The notes under the pieces: generated by a model
Database searches by the model: none
Told to the model about the DNA's origin: nothing
The model's input: the letters and a program-made list of their open reading frames with translations, nothing else
Program-made: the position numbers and the translations under genes
NCBI GenBank assembly: GCA_000230955.3
Contig: CP007060.1
Span: 2,046,001-2,110,000 of the forward strand
Direction of reading: 5' to 3'
DNA length: 64,000 nt
DNA from: Halobacterium sp. DL1
GTDB lineage: Archaea; Halobacteriota; Halobacteria; Halobacteriales; Halobacteriaceae
Shown: positions 9,227 through 17,979 of the stretch, one piece after another
Position numbering within the stretch: the first letter of the stretch is position 1
Layout: every line of letters starts with the position of its first letter

Positions 9227-9693
9227 TCGGTCGATAGTAACGAGTCAGCGCGTAAGGCCTTCGTGGCTAGGTGCCCCTGTCTGTCGGACGACGCGGGGTT
9301 AGAAACCGCGGGGGTCGAACGCTGCCGCCCGGTTCAGGGGGTGGACACCGAGTAGACGCAGCTGCTCGGACGGGTCGGTGCGTCGTCACCGAGGGACACG
9401 GTCGGCCGAACAGGCACTCCAGCGGTCCAGCGGTCGGCGTTGGCGCGCGCTGGCTGTCGACGGCGGCTACTGGCACGGAGAACAGTCACCCGCAGTACTG
9501 ACGACGAATCGAGGGGTAGATTCCGGGGCTGCAACTGCAGGCAGTGTTCCCAAACCGGTCGCGGCCGTTCGACTAGGTCGGCACGAACCGAGTGACTCCA
9601 GATGAACCAGGCACCCACCGCCACCACCAGTCCAGTCGCACAGCGGCACTCGAGACAACCCGCGCGGAGCGCACGAACGAGAGGGCGGCGGCG
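9227..9693. other. 467-bp gap without a recognised gene
   Basis: It lies between the divergent starts of the histidine kinase and the SDR gene, so it must hold both promoters, but no convincing TATA box stands out. The short open frames here have no protein-like composition. I see no repeat or RNA fold. Confidence 0.4.
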
Positions 9694-10713
9694 ATGAACG
9701 TGGACCTGAAACCTCTCGACCAGCAGGTGCTGGTCATCACGGGCGCGACCTCCGGCATCGGGCTGGCGACCGCGCGCATGGCAGCCGAGCGCGGCGCGAA
9801 AGTGGTGCTCGCCGCCCGCAGCGAGGACTCGCTGGCCGAACTGGCCGAGGAGATTACGACCGTGGGCGGCGACGCGACGTACGTCGTCGCGGACGTGCGG
9901 AACCGCGAGGACGTCCGCGAAATCGCCCGCACGGCCGAGGAGACGTACGGCGGCTTCGACACGTGGGTCAACGTCGCGGGCGCGTTCCTCTACGGCAGAC
10001 TCGAGGACACGCCCGTCGAGGAGATGCGCGAGCAGTTCGAGACGAACGTCTGGGGGCTGCTGTACGGCAGCCTCGAGGCCGCCGACCACCTGAAGGGACG
10101 GGGCGGCGCCATCGTCAACATCGGCAGCGTCGTCTCCGACCGCGCCATCCCGCTGCAGGGGAGTTACTCCGCGTCCAAGCACGCCGTCAAGGGGTTCACC
10201 GACGCGCTCCGGATGGAACTGGAGGAGGAGGGTGCCCCCATCTCCGTGACGCTCGTCAAACCCGCGGCCATCGACACGCCGTACCCCGAGCACGCGAAGA
10301 ACTACATGGACGAGGAGGCGGCGCTCCCGCCGCCCGTCTACGCCCCAGAGACGGCCGCGCGTGCCATCCTGCAGGCCGCCGAACAGCCCCAGCGGGACGT
10401 CTTCGTCGGCGGCGGCGCGAAGGGAATGGCGGTGCTGGGCAACTACGCCGCGAGCCTCACTGACCGGGTGATGGAGGCCACGTTCTTCGACCAGCAGACG
10501 ACCGGCCGGCCGCCGTCCCAGCCCGACCGGAGCGGCATCGACGAGTCGGTCGGCGACCTCGAACAGCGGGGCGACCACGAGGGCCACGTCGCGAAGTCCA
10601 GCGCCTACACCCGGCTCTCGCAGGGCGGCTCCTCGTCCGGGCGGGCGCTACTGAGCGCCGGCATCGTCGCTGCGGGGTTCTACGGCGCCTACCGGATGCT
10701 CCGTGGACGGTGA
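9694..10713 (+). CDS. short-chain dehydrogenase/reductase with C-terminal membrane anchor
   Basis: A 339-residue SDR oxidoreductase. The cofactor site ITGATSGIGLAT is at 15-26, NVAG at 93-96, and the catalytic triad S145, Y158, K162 sits in IGSVVSDRAIPLQGSYSASKHA. The SDR core ends near 260. The tail is linker-like and closes with a hydrophobic stretch (LLSAGIVAAGFYGAYRML) and a basic end, suggesting a membrane anchor. Substrate unknown. The start is ATG 9694; the frame is open further back, but the core begins properly here. Confidence 0.9.
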   Translation: MNVDLKPLDQQVLVITGATSGIGLATARMAAERGAKVVLAARSEDSLAELAEEITTVGGDATYVVADVRNREDVREIARTAEETYGGFDTWVNVAGAFLYGRLEDTPVEEMREQFETNVWGLLYGSLEAADHLKGRGGAIVNIGSVVSDRAIPLQGSYSASKHAVKGFTDALRMELEEEGAPISVTLVKPAAIDTPYPEHAKNYMDEEAALPPPVYAPETAARAILQAAEQPQRDVFVGGGAKGMAVLGNYAASLTDRVMEATFFDQQTTGRPPSQPDRSGIDESVGDLEQRGDHEGHVAKSSAYTRLSQGGSSSGRALLSAGIVAAGFYGAYRMLRGR

Positions 10714-10749
10714 CTACGGCAGCGGCTACGGCGTGAGAATGTCGCCCGC

Positions 10750-11070
10750 GACACTAACGACCGACCTCATCCGTGGGCGGCGTGCCCCGTTGGCCGGGAA
10801 ACCCTCGTGGCGGGCGGGCGACCTCGTTGAGGTCGCCGAGTGGCGAGCCGGTGAAACCGGCGAGCCGGGTGGCGCATAGCGCCACCAGATGCCGAGCCGA
10901 CTTGCGCCGTCTCGGCGAGTGATTCGTGACGTGAATCGACCGGACGCTGCGGGCGCCGACCGGGCGCGGTGCGGACGCCAGCCGGGAACCGAAGTTCCGT
11001 ATCGCACGCCGGGGTTCTCCGAGCGTCATCGCGTCCGCGTGGACGAACTCGGTCGGGGACAAACGGCGCG
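10750..11070 (+). ncRNA. candidate structured RNA or hairpin array (unassigned)
   Basis: The 390-bp gap between the SDR gene and the regulator at 11104 holds no plausible protein but many strong stem-loops: 10818-10836 (8 bp, 3-nt loop), 10847-10861 (5 bp, tgaaa loop, with facing GA steps below it and a further ggc/gcc stem), 10868-10886 (8 bp, ata loop), 10891-10916 (6 bp), 10921-10937, 10985-10998 (5 bp, cgaa loop) and 11032-11045. A 6-bp closing pair (ccgacc at 10761-10766 with ggtcgg near 11050) could tie the ends. I looked for RNase P and SRP RNA landmarks and did not find them. The strand is a guess, since stems are symmetric; the GA steps and purine loops favour plus. Confidence 0.35.
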
Positions 11071-11103
11071 CACTCGGACGTAGGGACCCGCGTAGAAAGA
11101 GGG

Positions 11104-11331
11104 TTACGCCCCGTCCTCGTCGAGGGCGTACACCTGCTGGCGGCTCTCACAGAGCCCGCAGACGCACTCCGCGAGGCCCGGGTCGGCGAGTTCGGCGAGC
11201 GCCTCGTTGGCCGTCTCCTCGGAGAGGCGCGCCTCCTCGGCCACCTCCGCGGGGGAGAGCGGGCCGCAGTTGTCCAGTACGACGCGCGCGAGCTTCGCCG
11301 CGCACGACAGCGTCCCGGACTCGCTCATCAT
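11104..11331 (-). CDS. small winged-helix regulator with a C-terminal cysteine cluster
   Basis: A 75-residue protein starting MMSESGTLSCAAKLARVVLDNCGPLSPAEVAEEARLS; the helix-turn-helix is about 25-60. The C-terminus ECVCGLCES carries three closely spaced cysteines, with more near the N-terminus (C10, C21), which could bind a metal or sense redox state. The start is uncertain: ATGs at 11328 and 11331, and a longer frame from 11355. It is divergent from the dehydrogenase at 11430. Target unknown. Confidence 0.75.
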   Translation of the reverse strand: MMSESGTLSCAAKLARVVLDNCGPLSPAEVAEEARLSEETANEALAELADPGLAECVCGLCESRQQVYALDEDGA

Positions 11332-11429
11332 TCGACCGTACTCTACTCGCGTCAAAAACCCTTCGTAAACCGGCGAGTCGGGTGCGAGTCGCGGAACGCT
11401 TACGGCTCGCCGCGTCGACCACCCAGACC

Positions 11430-12377
11430 ATGGTCGACATCACCGTCCTCCGCCGAGGAGCGCACGGCATGCCGATGGACGAGTACGCCGCCGCACTCCG
11501 CGAGCGCCTCCCCGACCGCGAGGTCGCGCTCGCACGGACGCCGGGCGAAGAGCGCGCGCTGGTCGCCGACGCGCGGGTCGTCACCGGCAGCGCCATCGAC
11601 GAGGAGCTGCTCGCGGTGGCCGACGAGCTGGAGCTGTTCGCGTGCTCCTACGCCGGATACGGCCACCTGCCGATGGACGCGTTCCACGAGCGGGGCGTCG
11701 CGGTGACGAACGCCGCGGGCATCCACGCGCCGAGCATCGCCGAACAGGTGCTTGGCTACCTGCTGACGTTCGCCCGCGACCTCCACGAGGGGTGGCGGCG
11801 CAAGCAGAACCGCGAGTGGCGGCACTACCAGGCCCGGGAACTCGGTGGCTCGACGGTCACCGTCGTCGGGATGGGCGCCATCGGACACGCCGTGGTCGAG
11901 CGGCTGCAGGGCTTCGACGTCGACACCATCGGCGTGCGGTACACCCCGGAGAAGGGCGGCCCGACGGACGAGGTCGTCGGCTTCGAGGAGGAGGCGTTCC
12001 ACGGCGCGCTCGCCCGGACCGACTACCTCGTGCTGGCGACGCCGCTCACCGACACCACGCGGGGGCTCGTCGACGAGGCGGCGTTCCAGACGCTCCCCCC
12101 GGAGAGCGTGCTCGTGAACGTCGCTCGCGGCGGTGTGGTGGACACGGACGCGCTGGTCGCGGCCGTCCAGCGCCAGGCCATCCGGGGCGCCGCCCTCGAC
12201 GTCACCGACCCGGAGCCGCTTCCCGAGGAGCACGCGCTGTGGAACTTCGAGAACGTCCTGTTGACGCCGCACAACGCCGGCCACACGCCCGAACACTGGA
12301 ACCGCCTCGCGGACATCCTGGCGACGAACGTCCCGCGGCTCGACAGGGGCGAGGACCTGGAGAACAGAGTGGACTAG
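11430..12377 (+). CDS. D-2-hydroxyacid dehydrogenase, NAD(P)-dependent
   Basis: A 315-residue member of the D-isomer-specific 2-hydroxyacid dehydrogenase family, which reduces 2-oxoacids. The Rossmann motif VVGMGAIGHAV lies in the middle. The catalytic Arg, Glu and His are seen in NVARGGVVDTDAL, DVTDPEPLPEEHALW and LLTPHNAGHTPEHW. The N-terminal catalytic lobe (ITVLRRG... TGSAIDEELL) is intact. Family members include glyoxylate/hydroxypyruvate and phosphoglycerate dehydrogenases; no C-terminal ACT domain is present, so it is not a full-length SerA. The start is ATG 11430. Confidence 0.93.
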   Translation: MVDITVLRRGAHGMPMDEYAAALRERLPDREVALARTPGEERALVADARVVTGSAIDEELLAVADELELFACSYAGYGHLPMDAFHERGVAVTNAAGIHAPSIAEQVLGYLLTFARDLHEGWRRKQNREWRHYQARELGGSTVTVVGMGAIGHAVVERLQGFDVDTIGVRYTPEKGGPTDEVVGFEEEAFHGALARTDYLVLATPLTDTTRGLVDEAAFQTLPPESVLVNVARGGVVDTDALVAAVQRQAIRGAALDVTDPEPLPEEHALWNFENVLLTPHNAGHTPEHWNRLADILATNVPRLDRGEDLENRVD

Positions 12378-12399
12378 CAGTACGACCGAGACCGGTTGT

Positions 12400-13437
12400 C
12401 TACAGCCAGCCCTCGCGGGCGAGCAGTTCGCCGTTGAGGAGGCTGGCGCCCGCGGCGCCGCGGACGGTGTTGTGCGCGAGGCAGTTGTACTGGACGCCCG
12501 TCTCGGTCTGCTGGATGCCGCCCGCGGCGACGGCCATCCCGTCACCGAGCATCCGGTCGAGGCGCGGCTGCGGGCGACTCGGGTCCTCGAACACCTCGAT
12601 GAGTGGGTCGGGCGCGCTCGGCAGGTCGAGGGTCGACGCGTCCTCGAACGCCGCGGCGACGTCCGCCGGCGTCGGGTCGTCGGCGGTCTCAGCGAACACG
12701 TTCTCGAGGTGGCCGTCGAGGGTCGGTACGCGGTTGCAGGAGGCGGAGACGACGGCGTCGTGCCACTCGACCTCGGCGCCCGTGAACTCGCCGAGGAGCT
12801 TCCGGGACTCGGACTCCATCTTCTCCTCCTCGCCGCCGATGTGCGGGACGACGTTGTCCAGAATCTCCATCGACGTGACGCCGGAGTAGCCCGCGCCGGA
12901 GACAGCCTGGAGCGTGGAGACGTGGACCCGGTCGAGGCCGAACTCGTCGAGGGCGTTCAGGGTGGGGACCATCGTGATGGTCGAGCAGTTCGGGTTCTTC
13001 ACGAGCGCGCCGTCCCAGCCGCGCTCGTCGCGCTGGACCTCGATGAGGTCGAGGTGGTCGGCGTTCACCTCGGGGATAACGAGCGGCACGTCGTCGGCCG
13101 TGCGCGCGTTCGAGGAGTTCGAGGAGACGACGAAGCCCGCCTCGCAGAGCTCGGGTTCGACGCGCTCGCCGACGCCCGACGGGAGCGCAGAGAACAGGAG
13201 GTCGGTGTCGTCGGGGATGGCGTCTGGGTCGGTATCGCGAACGATGATGTCCGCCGTCGAGTCGGGAATCGGAGTGTCGAGTCGCCAGCCCGCAGCCTCA
13301 CGGTACGGCTTGCCCGCGCTGTCGGAGCTCGCAGTGAGGACGGAAAGTTCGAACTCCGGGTGGTCGTCGAGCAACTGTACGAACCGCTGCCCGACGGCGC
13401 CGGTCGCGCCGAGTACGCCTACAGATACAGGGGTCAT
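12400..13437 (-). CDS. asd: aspartate-semialdehyde dehydrogenase
   Basis: A 345-residue enzyme reducing aspartyl phosphate to aspartate semialdehyde with NADPH, on the road to threonine, methionine and lysine. GATGAVGQRF (10-19) is the cofactor loop, C151 in VKNPNCSTITMVPTL is the acyl-enzyme cysteine, and the conserved QAVSGAGYSG follows. The length fits the archaeal/fungal branch. It lies just downstream of rps17e on the same strand (about 50 bp), an arrangement I recall from other haloarchaea. Confidence 0.97.
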   Translation of the reverse strand: MTPVSVGVLGATGAVGQRFVQLLDDHPEFELSVLTASSDSAGKPYREAAGWRLDTPIPDSTADIIVRDTDPDAIPDDTDLLFSALPSGVGERVEPELCEAGFVVSSNSSNARTADDVPLVIPEVNADHLDLIEVQRDERGWDGALVKNPNCSTITMVPTLNALDEFGLDRVHVSTLQAVSGAGYSGVTSMEILDNVVPHIGGEEEKMESESRKLLGEFTGAEVEWHDAVVSASCNRVPTLDGHLENVFAETADDPTPADVAAAFEDASTLDLPSAPDPLIEVFEDPSRPQPRLDRMLGDGMAVAAGGIQQTETGVQYNCLAHNTVRGAAGASLLNGELLAREGWL

Positions 13438-13488
13438 ACCCGTCTCTCGGGGGCGGGTAGGTGAAACCCCTTCGGATGCGGGAAAAAT

Positions 13489-13668
13489 TCAGTTACGCTT
13501 GTGCGTGATGTAGCCCGCGATGCGGTTGCGGACCTCCTTGGACTCGATGTTCGTCAGCTCCGTGACCGCTTTCTTGTTGTGCTCGAAGTCCTCCCGCGAG
13601 AACGCCTCCTCGTAGCGCTCCATGAGGATGTTCCCGGTCTTCTTGACGTAGTCGGGCTTGATGGCCAT
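13489..13668 (-). CDS. rps17e: 30S ribosomal protein S17e
   Basis: A 59-residue protein beginning [19 protein letters not shown], with the family core [30 protein letters not shown]17e is a small archaeal/eukaryotic ribosomal protein without a bacterial counterpart. The length agrees with other haloarchaeal S17e (about 60). ATG at 13668, stop TGA at 13489-13491. It is followed on the same strand by asd. Confidence 0.95.
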   Translation of the reverse strand: MAIKPDYVKKTGNILMERYEEAFSREDFEHNKKAVTELTNIESKEVRNRIAGYITHKRN

Positions 13669-13778
13669 ACGCCTCGTTTCTCCCGCCGTTCGTTAAAAGG
13701 ATTCGTTTCGTGGGAGGCGCTAGTGGGTGTCTGTAGCAGAGGGAGTGGTGGTTGAGGGTTAGGCAGATGTCTTCGCCA

Positions 13779-13858
13779 CCTCGAAAGCCCCGAGGCTGTG
13801 AACTCGGGAGACTCGCTGCGCGCGTCGCGGACGGTTCAGCGAGCAGGGGCTTTCGAGG
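13779..13858. repeat. 80-bp palindromic element (13-bp perfect arms)
   Basis: Arms cctcgaaagcccc (13779-13791) and ggggctttcgagg (13846-13858) flank a GC-rich centre holding gactcgctgcgcgcgtcgcg. It sits in the gap between rps17e and dys. I recall very similar units between genes in other haloarchaea, so it is likely a dispersed, non-coding palindromic repeat. A terminator for dys (minus strand) is an alternative. Confidence 0.6.
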
Positions 13859-13898
13859 ATAACAGAATCGACCAGTCCCCGGCAGTAACTGAGTACTG

Positions 13899-14882
13899 CT
13901 ATTCTGGCCGCTCGAACGCGCCAGCAACGAGCAGCGGGAACACGAGCGTCGCCTCGGCCTCGATCTGCGTGTAGTTCGTCTCGGAGTCGTCCTTGATCTT
14001 CCCCCAGGAGACGGCCTCTTCCGGGGGCGCACCCGAGAGCGAGCCGTCGCCCTCCATGCCCGTGGAGATGTAGACGGCGTAGTCGGCGCCGCCGCGGAAG
14101 AGGTTCGTCATGATGGCGTGGTGCTTGGGGACGCCGGCGCCGACGGCGATGAGACCGGTCTTCTCGGCGAGCAGCCCCTCCTCGATGAGCGAGTCGTAGT
14201 CGTCGACGATCTCGATGCCGACCTCGGAGTCGTAGCCCTGGCGGTAGTAGTAGAGGAAGTTCCCGATCTCGGCGTCAGTCAGGGCGGGACAGAAGACGGG
14301 GACGTCCTGGTCGGCAGCGTTCTTCAGGATGGAGTCCTCGTCGTCGAGGGTCTCGCCGAGTTCCCGCGCGAACGCCGTGGGGGTGCGGAGCTTCTCCTCG
14401 GCGAAGAATTCCTCGAAGAAGTCGTAGAGGTACTCCTCCAGCCAGACGTAGCGGTCCGAGGGGACGAAGATGTTGCCGAGGCGGTTGATTCCCTCCTCGC
14501 GGAGCGCGGCCTCGTCGGCGTCCCACTCGCCCATCTTGAACGGCCTGGCGGTCTTGATGACGTCCTCCGTCAGGGACCCGGAGGTGGTGATGATGACGTC
14601 GACGTACCCCTCGCGGACGAGATGCGCGACGACCTCTCGGAGGCCCGAGGAGACGATGTTCGACGTGAACGTGAGGTAGACGGTGGCGTCGTCCTCGTGC
14701 ATCTCCCGGGTGATGTCGACGCCCTCGGCGAGGTGGGTCGCCTGGAAGCCGGTCGTCGCGTAGGCGTCTAGCATCTCGAAGAAGTCGAACTCGCCGCGGA
14801 AGTCGTAGCCGCGCACGTCCGGCGTGTCGAGGGTTTCGTCGCTCCCCGGCAGGACGTTCTCGCGGGTGTCGTCGTCGGTCAT
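13899..14882 (-). CDS. dys: deoxyhypusine synthase-family protein
   Basis: A 327-residue NAD-dependent enzyme that transfers an aminobutyl group (or agmatine in some archaea) onto the conserved lysine of aIF5A. The catalytic lysine K295 lies in EEAVSWGKIKDD. The NAD-site pattern LTFTSNIVSSGLREVV and GMEGDGSLSGAPP are also present. The start at ATG 14882 (MTDDDTRENVLPG) is preferred to the longer open frame upstream. Confidence 0.96.
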   Translation of the reverse strand: MTDDDTRENVLPGSDETLDTPDVRGYDFRGEFDFFEMLDAYATTGFQATHLAEGVDITREMHEDDATVYLTFTSNIVSSGLREVVAHLVREGYVDVIITTSGSLTEDVIKTARPFKMGEWDADEAALREEGINRLGNIFVPSDRYVWLEEYLYDFFEEFFAEEKLRTPTAFARELGETLDDEDSILKNAADQDVPVFCPALTDAEIGNFLYYYRQGYDSEVGIEIVDDYDSLIEEGLLAEKTGLIAVGAGVPKHHAIMTNLFRGGADYAVYISTGMEGDGSLSGAPPEEAVSWGKIKDDSETNYTQIEAEATLVFPLLVAGAFERPE

Positions 14883-14955
14883 GCCCGTCCGTTGTGAGCG
14901 CGCGGATTTGAACGTCCCGACATCCGGCGGACGGCCCGGTCTGCACGCCTGACCG

Positions 14956-15801
14956 CTACTCGCCGGCGTCCGTCCGCCGGTACCGCCACAGCGCATCGTC
15001 GCCGTCGCCAGTACGCTCGACGCCGGGCAGTTCGGCGAGATGGTCCTGGACGAAACCCCACCACTCGTCGGGTGACTCGTAGCCAGCGTCGCGCTCCGGG
15101 TAGACCTGCTCCCGGAACTCGGCTGCCGTCGCCTCGTCGCGCTCGGCGAGCAGTTCGAACACCGCGCGGATGGCCTGCCGTTCGTCGTCCTCGATCGGGA
15201 GGCGTTCGAGCGCGAACTTCACGCTGTTCCGGCGGTTCCCCTTCGGGCCGAGCAGCAGGCGGCCGTCGTCGGTCCGCTGGTCAACGATGGGTGCTCCCTC
15301 GAATTGCCACTCGCCGTTCGGGGAGTCGGGTGCGTCGACAGACGGCAGCGCGGCGAGGCGGTCGGAGACGAGGTCCGCCCACCAGGCGTCGCTGTCGTCG
15401 TACTCCGCGGGGTCCTCGGGGAAGATGGCGTCGACGATCTCGGGCGCGGTCGCCTCCCCCCAGTAGTGGAGGAACGCGAAGGCGTTCCGGACGGCCTCCT
15501 CGCGGTCCGGCCGGAGGTCGAAGGACTGGATGGCCGCCTCGACGTCGGCGGGCGTGTCGATGCGGTTGTCCTGGGTTCCAGCGGGGGACGCTGCCACGAC
15601 GCGCTGGCCGTCCTCGGTGAGCGCGTAGGTGTCCTCCCGGACCTGCTCCACCAGACCGTTGTCGAGGAGCCTCGGGAACCGCTCGCGGATCTGCTCGGGG
15701 CTCGCGTTCACGGTTCCGGCGAGCGACTCGACGTCCGTCTCCTCACCGTGGAGTCGCTCGAGGATGGCCCGGTCGCGGTCGTCGAGCGTGTTGCTCGCCA
15801 T
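14956..15801 (-). CDS. winged-helix DNA-binding protein with two C-terminal repeats
   Basis: A 281-residue protein. Residues 1-70 form a Lrp/MarR-like winged helix (LDDRDRAILERLHGEETDVESLAGTVNASPEQIRERFPRLLDNGLVE). After a linker come two similar units: one with FAFLHYWGEATAPEIVDAIFPEDPAEYDDSDAWWADLVSDRLAALP and one with VFELLAERDEATAAEFREQVYPERDAGYESPDEWWGFVQDHLAELP, apparently an internal duplication of a DNA- or effector-binding helix domain. Targets unknown. The gene is followed by the cofD operon on the same strand but lies downstream of it. Confidence 0.85.
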   Translation of the reverse strand: MASNTLDDRDRAILERLHGEETDVESLAGTVNASPEQIRERFPRLLDNGLVEQVREDTYALTEDGQRVVAASPAGTQDNRIDTPADVEAAIQSFDLRPDREEAVRNAFAFLHYWGEATAPEIVDAIFPEDPAEYDDSDAWWADLVSDRLAALPSVDAPDSPNGEWQFEGAPIVDQRTDDGRLLLGPKGNRRNSVKFALERLPIEDDERQAIRAVFELLAERDEATAAEFREQVYPERDAGYESPDEWWGFVQDHLAELPGVERTGDGDDALWRYRRTDAGE

Positions 15802-15843
15802 ACGTCGACTACGGCCCTCAGGTCCTTCACGGTGACTCCGACA

Positions 15844-16422
15844 CTACCAGTCGTCCTCGGCGAGTTCCCGCACACGCTCGACCGCCACCCGCTCGCGCTC
15901 GCCGCCGCAGGTCTCGGCCACGCTCTCGAAGTAGCGCAGGCGCTCGCGCAGCGCCTCCGTGTCGTAGGCGTCGACATCGAGCCGCGACACCGCCACTGTC
16001 ATCTCGACGACGGCAGCGAACCCTCGGTCGATGGTCCGTGGTGCGGTCCGCACGACCTCTCTCTCGACGGGCCGGAGTTCCCACTGCTCGCGACGAGTTC
16101 CCGCGTCGTCTTCCGTGCCGACGTGGATGGCTTCCACACGCACCCAGGCGTCCGCGGAATCGAGCACCGGGTCGGCCTCCTCCCGAATCGAGAGCGCGGC
16201 CTCGGCGAAGTCCACGGGGTCGGCGACGAACTGGACGTAGCCGCCGCCCTCGCGGTGGAAGTTCCGGCGCGTCCGGGTGTTCCCCCACGTCGTCGCCGTC
16301 GCGGGGTCGCCGTCATCGGGAGCATGCAGGCCCAGCGCTGCGACGTTCCAGCGGTCGTTCGGCCCGCGCGTCGTCACCACCGTCTCGGTGACGCCCGCGA
16401 GTTCGACGGGCCACTCAGCCAT
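15844..16422 (-). CDS. DUF447 family protein, likely flavin-binding
   Basis: A 192-residue protein, last gene of the cofD operon. It has the DUF447 opening (WPVELAGVTETVVTTRGPNDRWNVAALGLHA) and middle (TRRNFHREGGGYVQFVADPVDFAEAAL), a split-barrel fold that binds FMN in solved archaeal homologs. Its start (16422) overlaps the stop of the CitG-like gene by eight bases. Known homologs are archaeal and often near F420 or methanopterin genes. The function is unproven; a flavin-dependent step in cofactor synthesis is an inference. Confidence 0.88.
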   Translation of the reverse strand: MAEWPVELAGVTETVVTTRGPNDRWNVAALGLHAPDDGDPATATTWGNTRTRRNFHREGGGYVQFVADPVDFAEAALSIREEADPVLDSADAWVRVEAIHVGTEDDAGTRREQWELRPVEREVVRTAPRTIDRGFAAVVEMTVAVSRLDVDAYDTEALRERLRYFESVAETCGGERERVAVERVRELAEDDW

Positions 16423-17251
16423 CCACGGACACCCCGCGTTCGAGCGCGACGTACAGCGCCGCGGCGGTGAGGTCCGCCGTCGTCCCGGGGTTGACGCCGC
16501 GTTCGACGAGTTCCTCGGCGAACGCCCGGACCGCTTCGGGGTCGGCGCCCCGGAGTTCGAGCGCGCGCTCCTGGAGTTCGGCCGCGACGCTCTCGCCGTG
16601 TTCGGTGACGACGAGCGTGTCCGGGGCTTCGGCGAGCAACTGCAGGAAGGCGCTGGCTGCGCGGTCCGCGAGTAGTCCGTCGTCGGCCTCGATGCGCGCC
16701 GCGGCGCGGAACACCCGCGGGAACCCCTCGACCCACTCGCGGGCGTTGGCGTCGTGGTCGGCACTCAGTTCCATCACGTCGAAGAGCGTGAGTCCGCGCT
16801 CACGGAGGTCGGGAATGGCGTCGGCACCCCGGCGGACGTCTAGCGCGTCGGCGTCCTCGGGCGGGTCCGGGACGGCCACGTCGGTGTGCTCGAACGCGCG
16901 GTAGAACGCCGCGGCGTCCTCGACCGTGGTTGCCTCGACCACGTCGCTCGCGCGCTCTCTGGTCAGTTCGCCGCTACTGGCGGTGCGGACGAGCGGCACG
17001 AGGAGGAGGAGACAGCCGAACTGGGTGTTCGTGCCGGCCGCGTCGGCCATCCCCGCGACCGCCGTCTCGAACGCCTCACCGACGGCGCCGTCCTGTGCCG
17101 CTTCGAGACCCGCCCGTGCGCCCACGGCGCCAGCGAGGAACTGCTCGAAGCGGAGGTCCGGGAGGTCGCGCTCGCGGTCGACGTTCCCCGGCTTGGGCGC
17201 GCCCGTGACCTCCAGCAAGAGGGCGAGTTCGGCGCGCTCGGCGGGTGTCAC
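16415..17251 (-). CDS. CitG-like triphosphoribosyl-dephospho-CoA synthase family protein
   Basis: A protein of about 278 residues with the CitG signature near its start (LLLEVTGAPKPGNVDRERDLPDLRFEQFLAGAVG) and a later RGLTLFDVMELSADHDANAREW segment. In bacteria CitG makes the prosthetic-group precursor of citrate lyase from ATP and dephospho-CoA. Haloarchaea lack that lyase, so the role here must differ. The start is probably GTG 17251, which overlaps the upstream stop as GTGA; a second GTG at 17260 would add three residues. Third gene of the cofD operon. Confidence 0.88.
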   Translation of the reverse strand: MTPAERAELALLLEVTGAPKPGNVDRERDLPDLRFEQFLAGAVGARAGLEAAQDGAVGEAFETAVAGMADAAGTNTQFGCLLLLVPLVRTASSGELTRERASDVVEATTVEDAAAFYRAFEHTDVAVPDPPEDADALDVRRGADAIPDLRERGLTLFDVMELSADHDANAREWVEGFPRVFRAAARIEADDGLLADRAASAFLQLLAEAPDTLVVTEHGESVAAELQERALELRGADPEAVRAFAEELVERGVNPGTTADLTAAALYVALERGVSVDG

Positions 17252-17979
17252 AGGAACCACTCCTTGACCGCGGCGTATATCGACCGGACGTCGTCGGGGT
17301 CGCGACTCGGCCGACCGACGCTCACCGCGTCGGCACCGTAGGCGAAGTACTCGAAGACGTCCTCCCGGTGGCGGATGCCGTTGTTCGCCACCACGAACAG
17401 GTCCGTGGCCTCGACGACGTCGCGGACGACCCGCCGGGAGTCCATCGCGTCGACGTGTATCGCGTCGGCGCCGGCGTGTTCGATCGCCTTCGCGAGCGTC
17501 GGCAGGTGGACGCCGTCGACCTCAGCGCGCACCTTCACGGAGACGTCGGCGCCCGCGTCGCTGGCGGCTGCGACCTGCTCGCAGAGGCGGTCGGTGTCGC
17601 GGAGCAGCGTCTCGCCCGCGCCCGCTGTGCACATCTCGTCCTGTCGGCAGTGCGCGTTCACCTCCAGGATGGCGTCGTGGTCCGCGCAGACCGCGGCGAC
17701 CTCCCGTAGCGGTTCGACTGTCGTGGTGCGGACGTTCATCCCGGCGCGCAGGAACTCGTCGTCGAGTTCAGATAGCTGGTCGTCGACGAACGCGATGGGG
17801 TCCTCGGGGAGGAACTCCTCGCGGTCCCGGTCGACCATCTCGCGGGCCGCCGCCCGGGTGGGTTCGTCGATGGCGATGCCGCCGAGGAACGCGGCTCCAG
17901 CGGGGTGCGCGCAGGCCGCCGCCCACTCGGCGTCCGACTCGCCGCTGAGGCTGGCGAGCGCGAGGCGCGGCGCGAACAT
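17248..17979 (-). CDS. tRNA-dihydrouridine-synthase-like TIM-barrel protein
   Basis: A 243-residue alpha/beta barrel. The motifs AHPAGAAFLGGIAIDEPT, LEVNAHCRQDEMCTAGAGETLL, VSVKVRAEVDG and DLFVVANNGIRHREDVFEYFAYGADAVSVGRPS follow the order of the Dus family, including the phosphate-gripping NNGI and GADAVSVGR loops that hold FMN. It lacks the RNA-binding C-terminal helical domain of true Dus enzymes and is about 80 residues shorter, so a small-molecule substrate is plausible. It overlaps cofD upstream (ATGA) and the CitG-like gene downstream (GTGA). Confidence 0.85.
   Translation of the reverse strand: MFAPRLALASLSGESDAEWAAACAHPAGAAFLGGIAIDEPTRAAAREMVDRDREEFLPEDPIAFVDDQLSELDDEFLRAGMNVRTTTVEPLREVAAVCADHDAILEVNAHCRQDEMCTAGAGETLLRDTDRLCEQVAAASDAGADVSVKVRAEVDGVHLPTLAKAIEHAGADAIHVDAMDSRRVVRDVVEATDLFVVANNGIRHREDVFEYFAYGADAVSVGRPSRDPDDVRSIYAAVKEWFL

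Noticed and set aside
10750-11070. RNase P RNA, SRP RNA or a cobalamin riboswitch
   Set aside because: I looked for the gaggaaagtcc and acagaa motifs of RNase P, the helix-8 motif of SRP RNA and the B12-box of the riboswitch. None is present, though a short ggtgaaaccgg resembles part of the last by chance.
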